Shown here: in pieces, positions 5,107 to 5,177 of the stretch | Numbering within the stretch: position 1 is the first letter of the stretch | Layout: every line of letters begins with the position of its first letter | Assembly: GCA_030619185.1 (NCBI GenBank) | Contig: JAUXBW010000170.1 | Coordinates: 1 to 5,177, forward strand | DNA from: Methyloprofundus sp. | Lineage (GTDB): Bacteria; Pseudomonadota; Gammaproteobacteria; Methylococcales; Methylomonadaceae | Length of the DNA: 5,177 nt | Reading direction: 5' to 3' | Translations under genes and position numbers: made by a program | Notes under the pieces: generated by a model | What the model saw: only the letters and a program-made list of their open reading frames with translations | The model's database searches: none | Told to the model about the DNA's origin: nothing

Positions 5107-5167
5107 AGGAGTAAAAAAGCTTTAGCTTTTTTCTAATAACAGCAATAGCTAAAGCGATTGCACTCCT
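5107..5167. other. Compact nested inverted-repeat element (three-way junction)
   Basis: An outer stem, AGGAGT (5107-5112) with ACTCCT (5162-5167), encloses two hairpins. The first, AAAAAAGC (5113-5120) with GCTTTTTT (5125-5132), abuts the left arm directly. The second, GCAAT (5142-5146) with ATTGC (5157-5161), abuts the right arm directly. The first loop (TTTA) is complementary to TAAA in the second loop, within a longer exact inverted repeat, 5119-5127 with 5147-5155. The pairings are read directly; whether it is an RNA, a terminator with an alternative fold, or a small mobile-element relic is unknown. Confidence 0.45.
5113..5132. terminator. Symmetric intrinsic terminator candidate
   Basis: AAAAAAGC-TTTA-GCTTTTTT forms a perfect 8-bp hairpin that ends in six T on both strands. 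The stem has only two G-C pairs, so it is weak as a classical terminator. It could end plus-strand transcription about 230 bp after the multidomain gene, or minus-strand transcription from a gene to the right. Confidence 0.4.
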
Positions 5168-5177
5168 GCAGATTACC

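Noticed and set aside
4883..5177. Search for a tRNA, CRISPR array or integron attC site in the right-hand spacer
   Set aside because: No T-arm motif, no regularly spaced direct repeats, and no GTTRRRY/RYYYAAC pair in the expected arrangement.
1..5177. A novel multi-gene system such as defence, mobile or biosynthetic
   Set aside because: Four of five genes are conserved housekeeping genes in familiar neighbourhoods and in separate transcription units; nothing groups them into a new system.

Overview
The window looks like AT-rich gammaproteobacterial chromosome. Every protein that can be named (TrxA, RhlB, YrfG, NudE) follows its Escherichia coli counterpart closely from end to end. The divergent rhlB/trxA pair and the divergent yrfG/nudE pair match gene orders known in that class. 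The base composition and the REP-like spacers would suit an environmental lineage such as the Methylococcales or a sulfur-oxidising relative, but the placement below class level is only a guess.

Layout from left to right. 1-187: spacer downstream of trxA. By conserved gene order rho is expected just beyond the left edge on the minus strand. The spacer holds a C-rich/G-poor stretch (minus strand), a perfect 10-bp inverted repeat and a terminator-like hairpin. 188-514 (-): thioredoxin 1, best read from a GTG start. 515-844: divergent control region with a good trxA promoter and a G/C-rich palindromic repeat. 845-2095 (+): DEAD-box RNA helicase RhlB. 2096-2184: convergent spacer with nested inverted repeats. 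2185-2841 (-): HAD-family GMP/IMP nucleotidase YrfG. 2842-2888: 47-bp divergent control region. 2889-3437 (+): Nudix hydrolase NudE. 3438-3571: spacer with a REP-like element. 3572-4882 (+): a 436-aa protein with a degenerate cyclic-nucleotide-binding-like domain, a better conserved one, a rhodanese domain and a C-terminal coiled coil. 4883-5177: no gene seen, but several inverted repeats, ending in a compact nested structure at 5107-5167.

Functionally the genes are housekeeping: thiol-disulfide redox (TrxA), RNA unwinding in mRNA decay (RhlB), and nucleotide clean-up (YrfG on IMP/GMP; NudE on ADP-sugars, NADH and similar compounds). The multidomain protein at 3572-4882 is the one gene whose job is unclear; its architecture suggests a signal-responsive scaffold or sulfur/redox sensor. 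I do not see a multi-gene defence, mobile or biosynthetic system. The most interesting items are that protein, the structured element near the right edge, and the leader-like region next to the predicted rho gene.
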